Positions 17,500 through 26,671 are shown, counted from the first letter of the stretch. The stretch: 64,000 nt of DNA from a bacterium SCSIO 12741 (GCA_024398055.1 CP073749.1:4464594-4528593), one strand, 5' to 3'. Notes: generated from the letters alone by a model not told the origin. Program-made: numbers and translations.

Positions 17500-18356
17500 T
17501 AACGAATCTGCACCTCGTTGATCACTTGCAAATCGAGGTATTTGTCCAGAATGCTGTGGTATTCAGCGGTAGCGGCAAAACCGAAACCACCGACCATGAA
17601 CTCGTTGAAAATATCGTTCCAATCGCTGTTTGGAGGGAAGATAAATCCAAATCGTTCTCCATTTAAATCAGCGTTGCGATGCACCCGTAAAATACCTCCT
17701 TGTTCTTTCGTAAAGGCCCAGTAGGTAATGATATCTACGTACCCATAATAAATGGGATCGTCTTTCATTTTAACCAACATCTCCTTGGGTGAGGAAACGT
17801 AACTAATCTGCATTCCTGGATAATGATCTTCCCGAATCTTCAACAATTCCTTTTCATGTGATGATCCCTTTACCACCAAGGCAACACGATCTTTGAATAC
17901 AACGGAAAAATCCTTTACGCTTTCCAGCGAATTCACCTCAAGAGCAGATACAAGAACTGCTACATTTTTTAAATAGGGCTGAGAGAATTGAACCGAGTTT
18001 TTACGCTCAGCATTGATGGTTACAGAACCTAAACCAACCATTCCATTACCACCATCGCGGATAACATCATAGAACTTATTGAAGCCTTCATTTTTCACAT
18101 AGTTGATTTCTAACTGTACACCTTTGTACTTCATCAACCAATTGGAGAATTCCGATAAGATGTCCACTTCAACCCCCATCATTTTGCCATTTGGATCCTG
18201 ATAAGCAAAAGGGTAATTGTTGAAATAATAGGCGTTCAATACTCCATTCTTTTGAGTAGCAACCTTGTTCCAACTTTGATAAACCATCTGTTGAGAAAAA
18301 GCTTGTAGCCCACTCAACATCAATATCATACAAACTATTATCCGCATCGATTTCAT
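17499..18356 (-). CDS. periplasmic substrate-binding protein (bacterial extracellular solute-binding type 3-like)
   Basis: 285 aa with a signal peptide (residues 1-21, ending A-F-S-Q). The two-lobe fold of amino-acid-type solute-binding proteins is suggested by Y-Q-D-P-N-G-K-M-M-G-V-E-V-D-I-L (near 55-69), the central F-S-Q-P-Y-L-K and the late P-P-N-S-D-W-N. No permease or ATPase gene is adjacent, so it may be a stand-alone sensor or scavenging protein rather than part of an ABC transporter. A perfect -7 box lies 20 nt upstream of the ATG. Ligand unknown. Confidence 0.78.
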   Translation of the reverse strand: MKSMRIIVCMILMLSGLQAFSQQMVYQSWNKVATQKNGVLNAYYFNNYPFAYQDPNGKMMGVEVDILSEFSNWLMKYKGVQLEINYVKNEGFNKFYDVIRDGGNGMVGLGSVTINAERKNSVQFSQPYLKNVAVLVSALEVNSLESVKDFSVVFKDRVALVVKGSSHEKELLKIREDHYPGMQISYVSSPKEMLVKMKDDPIYYGYVDIITYWAFTKEQGGILRVHRNADLNGERFGFIFPPNSDWNDIFNEFMVGGFGFAATAEYHSILDKYLDLQVINEVQIR

Positions 18357-18376
18357 AACCTGTTCAAGATTTGCGG

Positions 18377-18384
18377 CAAAAGTA
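18377..18384 (-). promoter_or_regulatory. -7 box of the solute-binding protein-prmC unit
   Basis: The minus strand reads TACTTTTG (18384-18377), a perfect TAnnTTTG, 20 nt before the ATG at 18356. It probably also drives prmC, and perhaps the DUF6913 and dapA genes. Confidence 0.5.
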
Positions 18385-18487
18385 AGTCTATTCCCTGAAC
18401 CGACGAATAAGCCTAAGACAGACCGATTCTAAATTCACACAATCTTCGCTTTGGGATAATGTGGGTTTTTCTCCTTCCGAGGACGGA

Positions 18488-19591
18488 CTATTGGCCGTAT
18501 ATCTGTGAGTTTGGATAGAAGTTTAACCAGGCAAAAGCAAAATGGACTCCATAAGCCAATCGGTTCAGTTGCTCCCCTTTTCGATCACCTGAAATACACT
18601 GACCGCGATGATTCCAAATAGACTGACTGCGCTCATCATGAATCGCTCCCTCCTTCCATAGAAAAGTGTCCTCTCCTGGATCAAACACGGCAATTTTACC
18701 CAAGTCCTTTGACTCACGGATTTCTTTTTCATCCATCACCGAAAGTTGTCCGGACTCGTGCAACAAGAGAATCCCCTGCCCTTCGTGCTGATCTTGAATC
18801 AAATGTTGATTTTGAATTACGCTTAAGAGATAGACCTTGGGAATACGCTGCCCATATAAATTCACCACATACTCGGTTGGAGGAAGTCGGTCATCCACTT
18901 CACCATGGAAAAGAAAAGGCTTTTTTCCCAGACTATCGTAATGATGGTAGGGATTGGATCCATAGCTATTATCCGCTTTTGACTGCAGTACTCTTCCCTG
19001 CGGATAAAACTGAACAAAGTCCTCCAAAGAAGTAATCTCGGACGGAAGTATAGTGAGTTCCTGTCCGGACAGTTCTCCAACAATAGCTCGTCCTGTCATT
19101 TGCTGCCACCACGACTCCGTCTGCCGATCCCACATTACCAGATCCGAATGGCGTAACATTCCTGAAACACCAAAATCCAGTTCCAAGGGCTGGCCATTCA
19201 CATCCAGATTACGATCAAAAACGATGGATGCATGGCAAAGCGGGCAGAAGGTAACAGTGATACCTAATCCGCCAATTCGATCATTCACAATTTCATGAAA
19301 CATCAATATGCTTAAGGGATAAGCCTTAGCCTCGCCATCTCGCTCTACCACGATCACGGGCTCTTGAGGAATTCCAAGCACCAGAGCCTTAGCCCCATCC
19401 ACAAAATAGGGATCATCAATGGGTGGAATTCCGTCACGTGGCAACAGGCACAGAAATTCATCCAAGGGCACTTCAGCTTCGAGCGTATCCGTATTCCAAG
19501 ACTGGTTAACCTCTCGTGGATCTCGAATTTGCCCAAAAGACACCGAAGACCACAACACAAAGATCAAACTATAGAACAGCGGGCGAAGCAT
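18488..19591 (-). CDS. DUF3179 domain-containing secreted protein
   Basis: 367 aa from ATG 19591, chosen because it starts a clean signal peptide (M-L-R-P-L-F-Y-S-L-I-F...S-F-G-Q); a longer frame starts at 19636. The DUF3179 signature is clear: A-L-V-L-G-I, then Y-P-L-S-I-L-M-F-H-E-I-V-N-D, then F-C-P-L-C, with conserved His and Cys that could bind a metal or heme. Function of the family is not known; members are exported. The gene is alone between the solute-binding and radical SAM genes. Confidence 0.85.
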   Translation of the reverse strand: MLRPLFYSLIFVLWSSVSFGQIRDPREVNQSWNTDTLEAEVPLDEFLCLLPRDGIPPIDDPYFVDGAKALVLGIPQEPVIVVERDGEAKAYPLSILMFHEIVNDRIGGLGITVTFCPLCHASIVFDRNLDVNGQPLELDFGVSGMLRHSDLVMWDRQTESWWQQMTGRAIVGELSGQELTILPSEITSLEDFVQFYPQGRVLQSKADNSYGSNPYHHYDSLGKKPFLFHGEVDDRLPPTEYVVNLYGQRIPKVYLLSVIQNQHLIQDQHEGQGILLLHESGQLSVMDEKEIRESKDLGKIAVFDPGEDTFLWKEGAIHDERSQSIWNHRGQCISGDRKGEQLNRLAYGVHFAFAWLNFYPNSQIYGQ

Positions 19592-19649
19592 GAGGGTGAA
19601 AGTAGAACATTTCACCCAATGCAAAAGGTTAATCAACAGACAGAAAGAG

Positions 19650-20705
19650 CTAAAAAAGAGAAAGTTGATCAGGCTTCTTGGGGCTTAGTTGGTAGGCTGG
19701 CTTCCGGTCTTTAAAATGAAGGGTTCGATGAATACGAGCCAAGGCCGATATCGCATCAGCTTCAGCACCTTCTCCCCTCATTCTGATTTTTGATCGAGAA
19801 TCACTTAGACTTCCTCCATGCAGTTTTTTAATCTGGTTAAGCAATTTGTTCGCCCGATCTGGATAATGGCGCTGAGCCCATACTTCAAACAGGGTGCCAT
19901 TCTGATGATTCAGACGTACCACCAAATGATGGAAACCGGAAGCTCCTGCCTCTGCTGATCGCTGAATTATTTCAGGAATTTCAGTAGAGTTCAATCCAGG
20001 AATCACAGGAGCCATCATCACGGTTACCGGAATCCCAGCTTCACTCAATTGTTTAACCGCATTCAACCGGCGTAAACCAGTAGAAGTTCGAGGCTCCAAG
20101 GCTCTTCTAAGGCGCTCATCCAGAGTAGTTATCGATACTGCCACGGTTACCAATTGACGGGAAGCCAGCTCTTTAAGAATATCTAAATCCCGCAGAATCA
20201 GATCGTTTTTGGTAATCATTCCTACTGGGTGCCTTTCCTCCAAAAACACTTCAAGCAGCTGTCGGGTAATTCCAAGCTCTCTTTCAACAGGTTGATAGCA
20301 ATCCGTATTTCCTGATAACATGACCGGCTCACCTTCCCAATTGCGACTGCGCAGTTTGGCTCTCAACAAGGTGGGTGCTGTCTTTTTCACCATAATTTTT
20401 CGCTCAAAATCTACCCCGGCATCATAGCCCCAATAGTTATGGGTATGCCGGGCATAGCAATAGATGCAACCATGTTCGCACCCCTGGTAGGGATTTAATC
20501 CCCAACGATAGGGAATATCTGGGCTATCAATCTTGTTAAGAATGGATTTTGGATAAACTTCCTGATAGATCGTGGGTTCTGTAATTTCTGAATCGGGGAC
20601 ATCTAACCCATCATATTCTTCTCTAACATAACGGTGCTCGAGATAGGGATTATGCACTTTAGACTGGGCTCCCTGGCCTTTAACGGCCTGTGGCGAATGG
20701 GACAT
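19650..20705 (-). CDS. radical SAM protein, PA0069/SplB-like family
   Basis: 351 aa. The Fe-S cluster motif C-E-H-G-C-I-Y-C (Cys76, Cys80, Cys83) follows N-P-Y-Q-G, typical of the PA0069 family related to spore photoproduct lyase. The T-K-N-D-L-I block and P-V-I-P-G-L-N fit the TIM-barrel. Substrate of this family has not been established. The frame starts at ATG 20705. A gap of about 170 bp separates it from the divergent HD-domain gene. Its C-terminus (H-F-K-D-R-K-P-A-Y-Q) ends in a short basic tail. Confidence 0.88.
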   Translation of the reverse strand: MSHSPQAVKGQGAQSKVHNPYLEHRYVREEYDGLDVPDSEITEPTIYQEVYPKSILNKIDSPDIPYRWGLNPYQGCEHGCIYCYARHTHNYWGYDAGVDFERKIMVKKTAPTLLRAKLRSRNWEGEPVMLSGNTDCYQPVERELGITRQLLEVFLEERHPVGMITKNDLILRDLDILKELASRQLVTVAVSITTLDERLRRALEPRTSTGLRRLNAVKQLSEAGIPVTVMMAPVIPGLNSTEIPEIIQRSAEAGASGFHHLVVRLNHQNGTLFEVWAQRHYPDRANKLLNQIKKLHGGSLSDSRSKIRMRGEGAEADAISALARIHRTLHFKDRKPAYQLSPKKPDQLSLF

Positions 20706-20862
20706 AATATGGCCTTCATGGTTTTAGGTTTGGTACACGAATAATCCCCATGAATAGCAGCCTAAATGGAACTTAAGCTGCCGCTTCGAAGCACAAAGAG
20801 ACAGGGAATAAACGAGAATTCCAACAAGGGGGCATTTTACTACAAATTCAGGCAACATTATC

Positions 20863-20870
20863 TATTTTCG
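20863..20870 (+). promoter_or_regulatory. possible -7 box of the 7TM-HD gene, near-leaderless
   Basis: TATTTTCG, one mismatch from TAnnTTTG, is followed by 5 nt (TGGTG) and the ATG at 20876. If used, transcription would begin at or beside the start codon. Confidence 0.35.
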
Positions 20871-20875
20871 TGGTG

Positions 20876-22945
20876 ATGAAAGAACTGCTCAACAAGCTGC
20901 GTGACGGCCACGATATCATCTTCAAAGGCCTGTTGCTTTTGGTCAGCTTGGTCACCATCGTTTATTTCCTGCCTAAGGAGGCCAAGTTTCAATACGAATT
21001 TCAAGTTGGAAAACCCTGGCTTCACGAAAACCTGTTGGCTCCTTACGATTTTGCCATCTACAAATCAGATCAGGAAATGCAGGAAGAACGGGAGACGGTT
21101 ACCCGAAACTCCCAATATTTTTTCGATCAGGAAGAAATTGTGGGCGAAGAGGCCTTACGTCAGTTCGAAAAAGACCTGGTAAGCCGGCTGGATACCAGCA
21201 GAAAGAAAGAACGGAAAATTTACAACCGCTTACTCCCCATTGGTCGCTCTGCATTAGCCCATATTTACAAGCGAGGCATCGTTAAACCCGTTTCCGAAAT
21301 AGAAGATCTGGAAGAAGATCAGTTGGTTGTGATTAGTCGTGACAACCTGGGCCAGGAAAAAGTGCTGGGTGATTTGTACACGATTTCATCGGTTTTGGAA
21401 TACCTCAAATCCCAGTACAATAGAATCGATGATGATGAGCAAAGGCAATTGCTGAAGGATCTGTTAATTCGAAACATGTCTCATAACGTGTTTTACGATG
21501 CGGAAAAAACAGAAGCCGTATTGCAGGAACGCATAGAAGCCATCTCCCCGACACGCGGTAAGGTCGAAAAAGATGAGCTCATTATTTCCCGAGGAAATGT
21601 AGTTACTGAACCGCTTTATCAACGATTGGAGTCTCTGAAACGGGAATACCTCAAGCGTAAAGGAGGGGCTGGAAGTCAATATTACATTGCGGCTGGACAA
21701 ATCCTATTGGTAGGAATGATCCTGCTTGTTTTGGTCCTGTTCCTGTCTATTTTCCGGCAACACATTATCAACGTGAGCAACCGGGTATTCTTTATCCTCG
21801 TTACCTTCACCCTTATTGTGCTCATGGGAACCATTCCGCTCTATATCGAGCAAGTTCCCATTTATGTACTGCCATTTTGCCTCCTTCCCATTCTTATCAA
21901 GGCATTCTATGACGAAATACTGGCGGCCTTCATTCATGTACTCGCCATGATATTGATTGGCTTCGTAGCACCGAATGGGTATGAGTTCGTCTTCCTTCAA
22001 TCTATGGCCGGCCTCATTGCCATATTTAGCCTGGTTACGGTGCGAAAACGATCTCAGCTGATCACTACCACCCTGGTTATTTTTGTGACCTACGTTGCAT
22101 CGGATTTGGCCCTGCTTATCGTTCAGGAAGGAGATTGGCACAACATCGAGTGGCAAAATATGTATTGGTTTGCCGGTAGCGCCATTCTTACTTTACTCGT
22201 CTATCCTTTGATCTATCTGTTTGAAAAGCTATTTGGTTTCCTTTCCGATGTTACCCTGATGGAACTGGCCGATACCAATTCAAAATTGCTACGAGAATTG
22301 GCGACTCGTGCTCCTGGAACGTTTCAGCACAGCATGCAGGTAGCTAATCTATCAGAACGAGCCATTCTGAATATTGGTGGTGATCCGCTACTCGTTCGCA
22401 CCGGAGCTTTGTACCATGACATTGGTAAAATGAAACAACCGCACTACTTTATCGAAAATCAAGTAGGTGGTGTAAATCCTCACGACGAATTGGCTCCTGA
22501 GGAAAGTGCCGAAATCATTCTCGATCATGTACTTGAAGGTATAGAATTGGCCAAAAAAAGTCGGCTTCCAGAAGTCATTATCGATTTCATTCGGACCCAC
22601 CACGGCACCTCCCAAGTGAAGTACTTTTTGTACCAATACCAACAGGCGCATCCGGATGAAGAAATAGACCTGAGCCGCTTTTCTTATCGCGGACCTATCC
22701 CCTTTTCGAAGGAAACTGCCGTTTTGATGATGGCCGATGCCTGTGAGGCTGCTTCGCGTAGTTTACCGAATTACAGTGTGGAGAGTATTGGAAAGCTGGT
22801 TAATGGAATTATCGATAGCCAGGCAGATCAAGGTCAATTTGCCAATGCCGATATTACGTTTAAAGACATTAGCACAATAAAGAAAATCTTTACGAAGATG
22901 CTACTGAACATATACCATGTTCGCATCGAATATCCCAAGGACTAA
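20876..22945 (+). CDS. 7TM receptor-HD domain phosphodiesterase (PgpH-like)
   Basis: 689 aa from ATG 20876 (two GTG codons precede it in frame). The order is: one membrane segment (about 17-36), an extracytoplasmic 7TMR-HDED-like domain, about seven membrane segments (roughly 265-455), then a cytosolic HD domain with F-Q-H-S-M-Q-V-A and the metal pair in Y-H-D-I-G-K-M (His514, Asp515), plus I-R-T-H-H-G-T. This is the architecture of PgpH, which breaks down cyclic di-AMP. No diadenylate cyclase is in the window. The signal sensed outside is unknown. Confidence 0.88.
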   Translation: MKELLNKLRDGHDIIFKGLLLLVSLVTIVYFLPKEAKFQYEFQVGKPWLHENLLAPYDFAIYKSDQEMQEERETVTRNSQYFFDQEEIVGEEALRQFEKDLVSRLDTSRKKERKIYNRLLPIGRSALAHIYKRGIVKPVSEIEDLEEDQLVVISRDNLGQEKVLGDLYTISSVLEYLKSQYNRIDDDEQRQLLKDLLIRNMSHNVFYDAEKTEAVLQERIEAISPTRGKVEKDELIISRGNVVTEPLYQRLESLKREYLKRKGGAGSQYYIAAGQILLVGMILLVLVLFLSIFRQHIINVSNRVFFILVTFTLIVLMGTIPLYIEQVPIYVLPFCLLPILIKAFYDEILAAFIHVLAMILIGFVAPNGYEFVFLQSMAGLIAIFSLVTVRKRSQLITTTLVIFVTYVASDLALLIVQEGDWHNIEWQNMYWFAGSAILTLLVYPLIYLFEKLFGFLSDVTLMELADTNSKLLRELATRAPGTFQHSMQVANLSERAILNIGGDPLLVRTGALYHDIGKMKQPHYFIENQVGGVNPHDELAPEESAEIILDHVLEGIELAKKSRLPEVIIDFIRTHHGTSQVKYFLYQYQQAHPDEEIDLSRFSYRGPIPFSKETAVLMMADACEAASRSLPNYSVESIGKLVNGIIDSQADQGQFANADITFKDISTIKKIFTKMLLNIYHVRIEYPKD

Positions 22946-22946
22946 T

Positions 22947-24890
22947 CTATCGGATAATCAAAGGTTGAGTATCCAACATCGAGCCGTCCAGCGAAACAGC
23001 CTGAATCAAGTAATGGCCGATACCCAAAAACGACCAATTGAACGTCAAATCATTGGCATTGGGACTCAATTGAACACTTTCGCGATGCACCTCTTCACCA
23101 AGCTGATTGTACACAATTAACGCTGCCGAGGTATTTTGAGAAGCATGCAACACCAGGCTAAACTTACCGTCGTTAGGCAGGGGAAACAAACTTTTTAAGG
23201 TCTCCTTGGCGTCAAACTGAACCATCCGAATCTGTGAATAGGTGGCCGTTCCATCAAAATCTACCTGTTTTAGACGATAATAGTTGAGTAAGGCTGGATC
23301 GGAATCAATGACCTCATATTCTGTCGATTCATTGGTATTGCCTTGTCCGGATCGCAAACTGTGGAAATTCCAATTCTCCGAATCGGTCGATTTTTCCAAT
23401 TCAAAGTAATCGTTATTGATTTCACTGGCCGTTTTCCAATGTATTCTCACTTCGTCGGTGCTTAAAACGTCCGCATCAAATTCAACCAGTTCCACGGGTA
23501 ATGGCCCGGTTATTCCATCTTGAATACCGTCACCATTGCTTCCGGCGCCATTATCTGCACGGCCACATGCATTACAATTAATGCCTCCCATTCCCGCTTG
23601 GGTATTCGTGGTTACGTTCGTGGTAGGCTCCGAGGTATTGTAAATGACAGCGCCCATTCCACCACCACCACCTGCACCATGGATATGAGCATGGGTTACA
23701 TCACCCCCTCCGCCACCATTGGCTTGAACGGTTATTGGACAAGTTGCAGAAACGCTCCAGGCTCCAACCTGAAAAACTATCGAGCCGCCGCCGCCGCCGC
23801 CGCTGTTTCCATCACCTCCACTACCTTGGGTCACAGTTTCTCCATCGGCTTGAATGGTTCTTCCTACACACACGCCGCCAGTTCTTACTTCATCCGCTCT
23901 AATGAGAATGATTCCACCTCCATCTCCAGCAGCTACAGAACCACCGTTGTTTACTTCACCAGCTCCGCCGCCGCCACCCATAAAAATGCGGCTGGCCGAA
24001 ATATGTGCATCCAGGGAAATACCCCCTACTCCTCCAGCCGACGGAGAGCAATTGGGCCAACCTGGGCCACCTTCTCCACCAGCGGTAGCATTGCTTCCAC
24101 CACCGCCACCACCGTTGTGACTATTTCCGCCTCCGCCGCCATTCAGAATTTTGGCCTGCCCGGCAGCGTAATTGGAGTTTGAAACTCGGTAAATGCTTTC
24201 ACCTTTATCCGCAAAATGATCGGTACTTGCCAGGCGATAATTAGATGAACCGCTGCATCCGGTGGATCCACCACCGTTGCCTGAGGCGCCTCTAAAACCA
24301 AGGCCATCAACACTCATGTTATGGGCAATGGTTAAAACACCTTCCACTTGAAAAGCCAGTACCCCACCATTATTACCATCCCAGGCCTTGGCTGACAATT
24401 CTTGGGTAGTTGTATAATCAGGACTTCCAAAAGTGGGAAAGCTGATCACCTGAACCTGAGAGTTGGACCCTACATTATAGCTATTAGATAAACTGCCGGT
24501 GAGGGTTATTGAATTAGGACTTCCACCTGATTCCGTATGGGAATCTATCTGTCGAATTTCATATAATCCAGCTGATGCGATATTGCTCAAGTTTCCGAAA
24601 CTGGAATTATTGGACGTATTGGATCCAATAACATCGTCTTGCATTTGCATGATGACCACGTATTCTCCATCTTCGAAAGTGTCGTCCGTTTCATCGACCA
24701 TATCAATGGTCAACGTGGATCCAACAATACCCGTTACCGTGGCATAGGCGTTCACATTTTGTCCGAATACGGGAATACAGGAAATTAGGATTAGGGCAAC
24801 CCAAATCAAGTTCAGGGCATGAATCATTGTGGCATAACGACGACCACTCCGAGGGGTGTTTAAGGGGTTGTTGGGCAACTTCATTACCAT
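22947..24890 (-). CDS. glycine-rich surface protein with T9SS sorting domain
   Basis: 647 aa. A long N-terminus ends in a hydrophobic signal (about residues 25-43, A-L-N-L-I-W-V-A-L-I-L-I-S-C), so a later ATG such as the one before I-H-A-L-N may be the true start. Residues about 200-460 are glycine-rich with several runs of 5-6 Gly, alternating with N, S and A. The sequence P-V-E-L-V-E-F-D-A begins the conserved module before the sorting domain, which ends L-I-I-R. It is probably exported by the T9SS and displayed at the surface, perhaps as adhesive or structural material. Coding DNA has GC-rich triplet runs unlike neighbours. It ends one base after the convergent HD gene. Confidence 0.82.
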   Translation of the reverse strand: MVMKLPNNPLNTPRSGRRYATMIHALNLIWVALILISCIPVFGQNVNAYATVTGIVGSTLTIDMVDETDDTFEDGEYVVIMQMQDDVIGSNTSNNSSFGNLSNIASAGLYEIRQIDSHTESGGSPNSITLTGSLSNSYNVGSNSQVQVISFPTFGSPDYTTTQELSAKAWDGNNGGVLAFQVEGVLTIAHNMSVDGLGFRGASGNGGGSTGCSGSSNYRLASTDHFADKGESIYRVSNSNYAAGQAKILNGGGGGNSHNGGGGGGSNATAGGEGGPGWPNCSPSAGGVGGISLDAHISASRIFMGGGGGAGEVNNGGSVAAGDGGGIILIRADEVRTGGVCVGRTIQADGETVTQGSGGDGNSGGGGGGSIVFQVGAWSVSATCPITVQANGGGGGDVTHAHIHGAGGGGGMGAVIYNTSEPTTNVTTNTQAGMGGINCNACGRADNGAGSNGDGIQDGITGPLPVELVEFDADVLSTDEVRIHWKTASEINNDYFELEKSTDSENWNFHSLRSGQGNTNESTEYEVIDSDPALLNYYRLKQVDFDGTATYSQIRMVQFDAKETLKSLFPLPNDGKFSLVLHASQNTSAALIVYNQLGEEVHRESVQLSPNANDLTFNWSFLGIGHYLIQAVSLDGSMLDTQPLIIR

Positions 24891-25248
24891 CTGGAATACG
24901 ATGTCTAATTATCAAAAGTTGCGTTCTGTGGAAGTAATCCCAGCTAAAACCCCTGTTCTACAACGCTAATCAACGGATATCAAAAGACGCTCCTACACAC
25001 CCCACATGACTTGATATCAATCAATTAGAACCAAATAGAAGATTTAAATCTGTTAAACCTTCCACGTTTCGCACCATAAAATTCTCTCGCCGCGAAACTA
25101 CCTAACAGGAATACACCCCTTACAAAGCACCCTGTTCATAGGTCCAAGAAAAGTGCGTTTCAACGGGTGCTAAATTTCATGGTGATTGGGTGACACTTGG
25201 CTCATGTGTTTGAATCAGTCAATTTAAGCCTGCTGAAACCAAATAGTG
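24891..25248. other. intergenic spacer, no gene seen
   Basis: About 390 bp separate the glycine-rich surface protein gene from the small membrane protein gene at 25278. I see no ORF with coding character, no RNA fold and no strong repeat in it. Only the -7-like box at 25249-25256 at its right end is noteworthy. A TTG-started extension of the next gene to 25197 is unlikely. Confidence 0.5.
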
Positions 25249-25256
25249 TATCTTCG
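25249..25256 (+). promoter_or_regulatory. possible -7 box before the 216-aa membrane protein
   Basis: TATCTTCG, one mismatch from TAnnTTTG, ends 21 nt before the ATG at 25278. It supports that ATG over the TTG at 25197, which would be upstream of the promoter. Confidence 0.4.
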
Positions 25257-25277
25257 ATCAACGATAAAACCAAAACC

Positions 25278-25928
25278 ATGATATCCCTATTTCTTCGAGC
25301 CAAACACTGGCAATTTTTTCTACTCTTCGTTGCCATTCCATTTGGAGTCCATTCCTTCAATATGACGCAGTTGATTTTGAATACAGTAGGAAGCAATACA
25401 CCTGAATTCGATAACGCTATTGGGGTTTTTCGCGGGTTTGTTGGGGTTGCTACCTTATCGTTTTTTGGCTTGTTTGGCTGGTTTTGGTCCATCTACTTTG
25501 GGCTTAAAAAAAGCCTTCCTGCCCAAATCAAGTTTCCCGACAATCGATTCAGATTCTTTTTGCTCTTTCCAGCTATTTATATAGCTCTATTGCTGTTTTA
25601 TTTTTTATCGTTCATCAATAGTTTTTTTAGTGATGCCGGAGAAATAGAGCCCGTTTTCATCGGAATGGCAATGACAATTGTAATTCCTCTTCACCTCATT
25701 TCCGTGTTTGGAATGTTCCATAGCCTCTACTGGGTTGCCAAAACGATAAAAACGGCGGAAATGCAACGTAAGGTCGATTTCTCAGAATTCGTCGGTGAAT
25801 TTTTTCTGATTTGGTTTAATCCCATTGGGATCTGGATCGTTCAACCAAAAGTCAATCGATTATTTGAGCATCCGCCTGAAGTTGATGAGCAAAAACTGGA
25901 CGAAAACTGGGAAAGACGCACGAATTGA
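25278..25928 (+). CDS. hypothetical membrane protein
   Basis: 216 aa from ATG 25278. It has five or so hydrophobic segments: about 8-24, 47-70, 90-112, 125-147 and 175-192. The C-terminal I-W-F-N-P-I-G-I-W-I-V-Q-P-K-V-N-R-L is a block I have seen in small Bacteroidota membrane proteins of unknown role, followed by a charged cytosolic tail. No catalytic motif is visible. It lies alone upstream of tRNA-Ser. The start was chosen for the promoter-like box upstream and because the preceding 27 codons are not hydrophobic or conserved-looking. Confidence 0.65.
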   Translation: MISLFLRAKHWQFFLLFVAIPFGVHSFNMTQLILNTVGSNTPEFDNAIGVFRGFVGVATLSFFGLFGWFWSIYFGLKKSLPAQIKFPDNRFRFFLLFPAIYIALLLFYFLSFINSFFSDAGEIEPVFIGMAMTIVIPLHLISVFGMFHSLYWVAKTIKTAEMQRKVDFSEFVGEFFLIWFNPIGIWIVQPKVNRLFEHPPEVDEQKLDENWERRTN

Positions 25929-25993
25929 TCGCATCTAAGTTTCACTATCTCAGCAAATTCAAACTTTCCCTTAAATTTCCTATCCCACAAAGC

Positions 25994-26023
25994 TTGTCTA
26001 AATCCCATTTAGTGTTACTTTTG
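25994..26023 (+). promoter_or_regulatory. promoter of tRNA-Ser
   Basis: TTG (25994-25996), 19 nt, then TACTTTTG (26016-26023) fits the Bacteroidota -33/-7 consensus exactly. The tRNA begins 10 nt after the -7 box. Confidence 0.65.
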
Positions 26024-26033
26024 CCCTCCTTCC

Positions 26034-26122
<89 letters not shown>

Positions 26123-26125
26123 ACC

Positions 26126-26167
26126 AAAACCCTTCTGTCGACAGACAGAGGGGTTTTCTTTTTTTTT
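26126..26167 (+). terminator. intrinsic terminator of tRNA-Ser
   Basis: A 14-bp stem (26126-26139 with 26144-26157, one G-U pair) closes a GACA loop and is followed by C and nine T. This is a strong rho-independent terminator 5 nt after the tRNA. Confidence 0.88.
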
Positions 26168-26200
26168 AAGCGACGAAAACAAACGTTTTCAAGGAGCGTT

Positions 26201-26572
26201 AAAAAAAAGAAAACCGTTTGGCTTGCCAAACAAAGGGTTTTGATAAAGCCTCCCCCCAACAGGGATCACCGAACAAAGTGAGGTAATCCAAAACGAAAAA
26301 AAAAGAAAACCGTTTGGCTTGCCAAACAAAGGGTTTTGATAAAGCCTCCCCCCAACAGGGATCACCGAACAAAGTGAGGTAATCCAAAACGAAAAAAAAG
26401 AAAACCGTTTGGCGTGCCAAACAAAGGGTTTTGATAAAGCCTCCCCCAACAGGGATCACCGAACAAAGTGAGGTAATCCAAAAACGAAAAAAAGAAAACC
26501 GTTTGGCGTGCCAAACAAAGGGTTTTGATAAAGCTCCCCCAACCGGAATCACCGAACAAAGTGAGGTAATCC
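26201..26572. repeat. tandem repeat, about 3.9 copies of a 94-96 bp unit
   Basis: Four head-to-tail copies start near 26201, 26297, 26392 and 26487. Key points lie 96, 95 and 94 bp apart (the G before AAAACC at 26209, 26305, 26400, 26494). Each unit has a palindrome GTTTGGC-nn-GCCAAAC flanked by AAAACC and GGTTTT. A second imperfect inverted repeat pairs GGATCACC with GGTAATCC. Length differences come from A and C runs. Copies 1-2 have TT in the palindrome loop, copies 3-4 have GT, and copy 4 is the most diverged at its end. No spacers differ between copies, so this is not a CRISPR array. Read on the minus strand each copy is a hairpin followed by an oligo-T run. Confidence 0.92.
26209..26525 (-). 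terminator. four repeated terminator-like hairpins on the minus strand
   Basis: In copy 1, AAAACC (minus strand, from 26241), a 4-nt bulge, GTTTGGC-AA-GCCAAAC and GGTTTT make a stem of 13 pairs (26241-26210), followed by C and eight T (26208-26201). The same layout repeats in each unit. They would stop minus-strand transcripts coming from the right, for example read-through from the secretion operon, before they reach tRNA-Ser. Their tail resembles that of the tRNA's own terminator. Confidence 0.55.
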
Positions 26573-26671
26573 TGAATTGCTCAAATCCAGCCCCCCTCTT
26601 CCCCAATCGAATAAAAGGTGAATTTCACCTGATTAATGGCTTCACAAAAACTAAAATGTACTTACAAGCGT

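Noticed and set aside
23520-24182. Plus-strand open frame of about 220 codons opposite the glycine-rich gene
   Set aside because: Long only because the opposite strand is GC-rich triplet repeat. The minus frame has a signal region and a T9SS domain.
25197-25277. TTG-started extension of the 216-aa membrane protein
   Set aside because: The extension lies upstream of a -7-like box and is not hydrophobic or conserved-looking; ATG 25278 is preferred.
26201-26572. CRISPR array
   Set aside because: All of the 94-96 bp unit is repeated, with no unique spacers and no cas genes nearby.
26189-26606. Minus-strand open frames over the repeat array (three overlapping frames, 65-135 codons)
   Set aside because: They are translations of the 94-96 bp repeat in three different frames. 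The unit length is not a multiple of three and the hairpins explain the sequence; no coding character.
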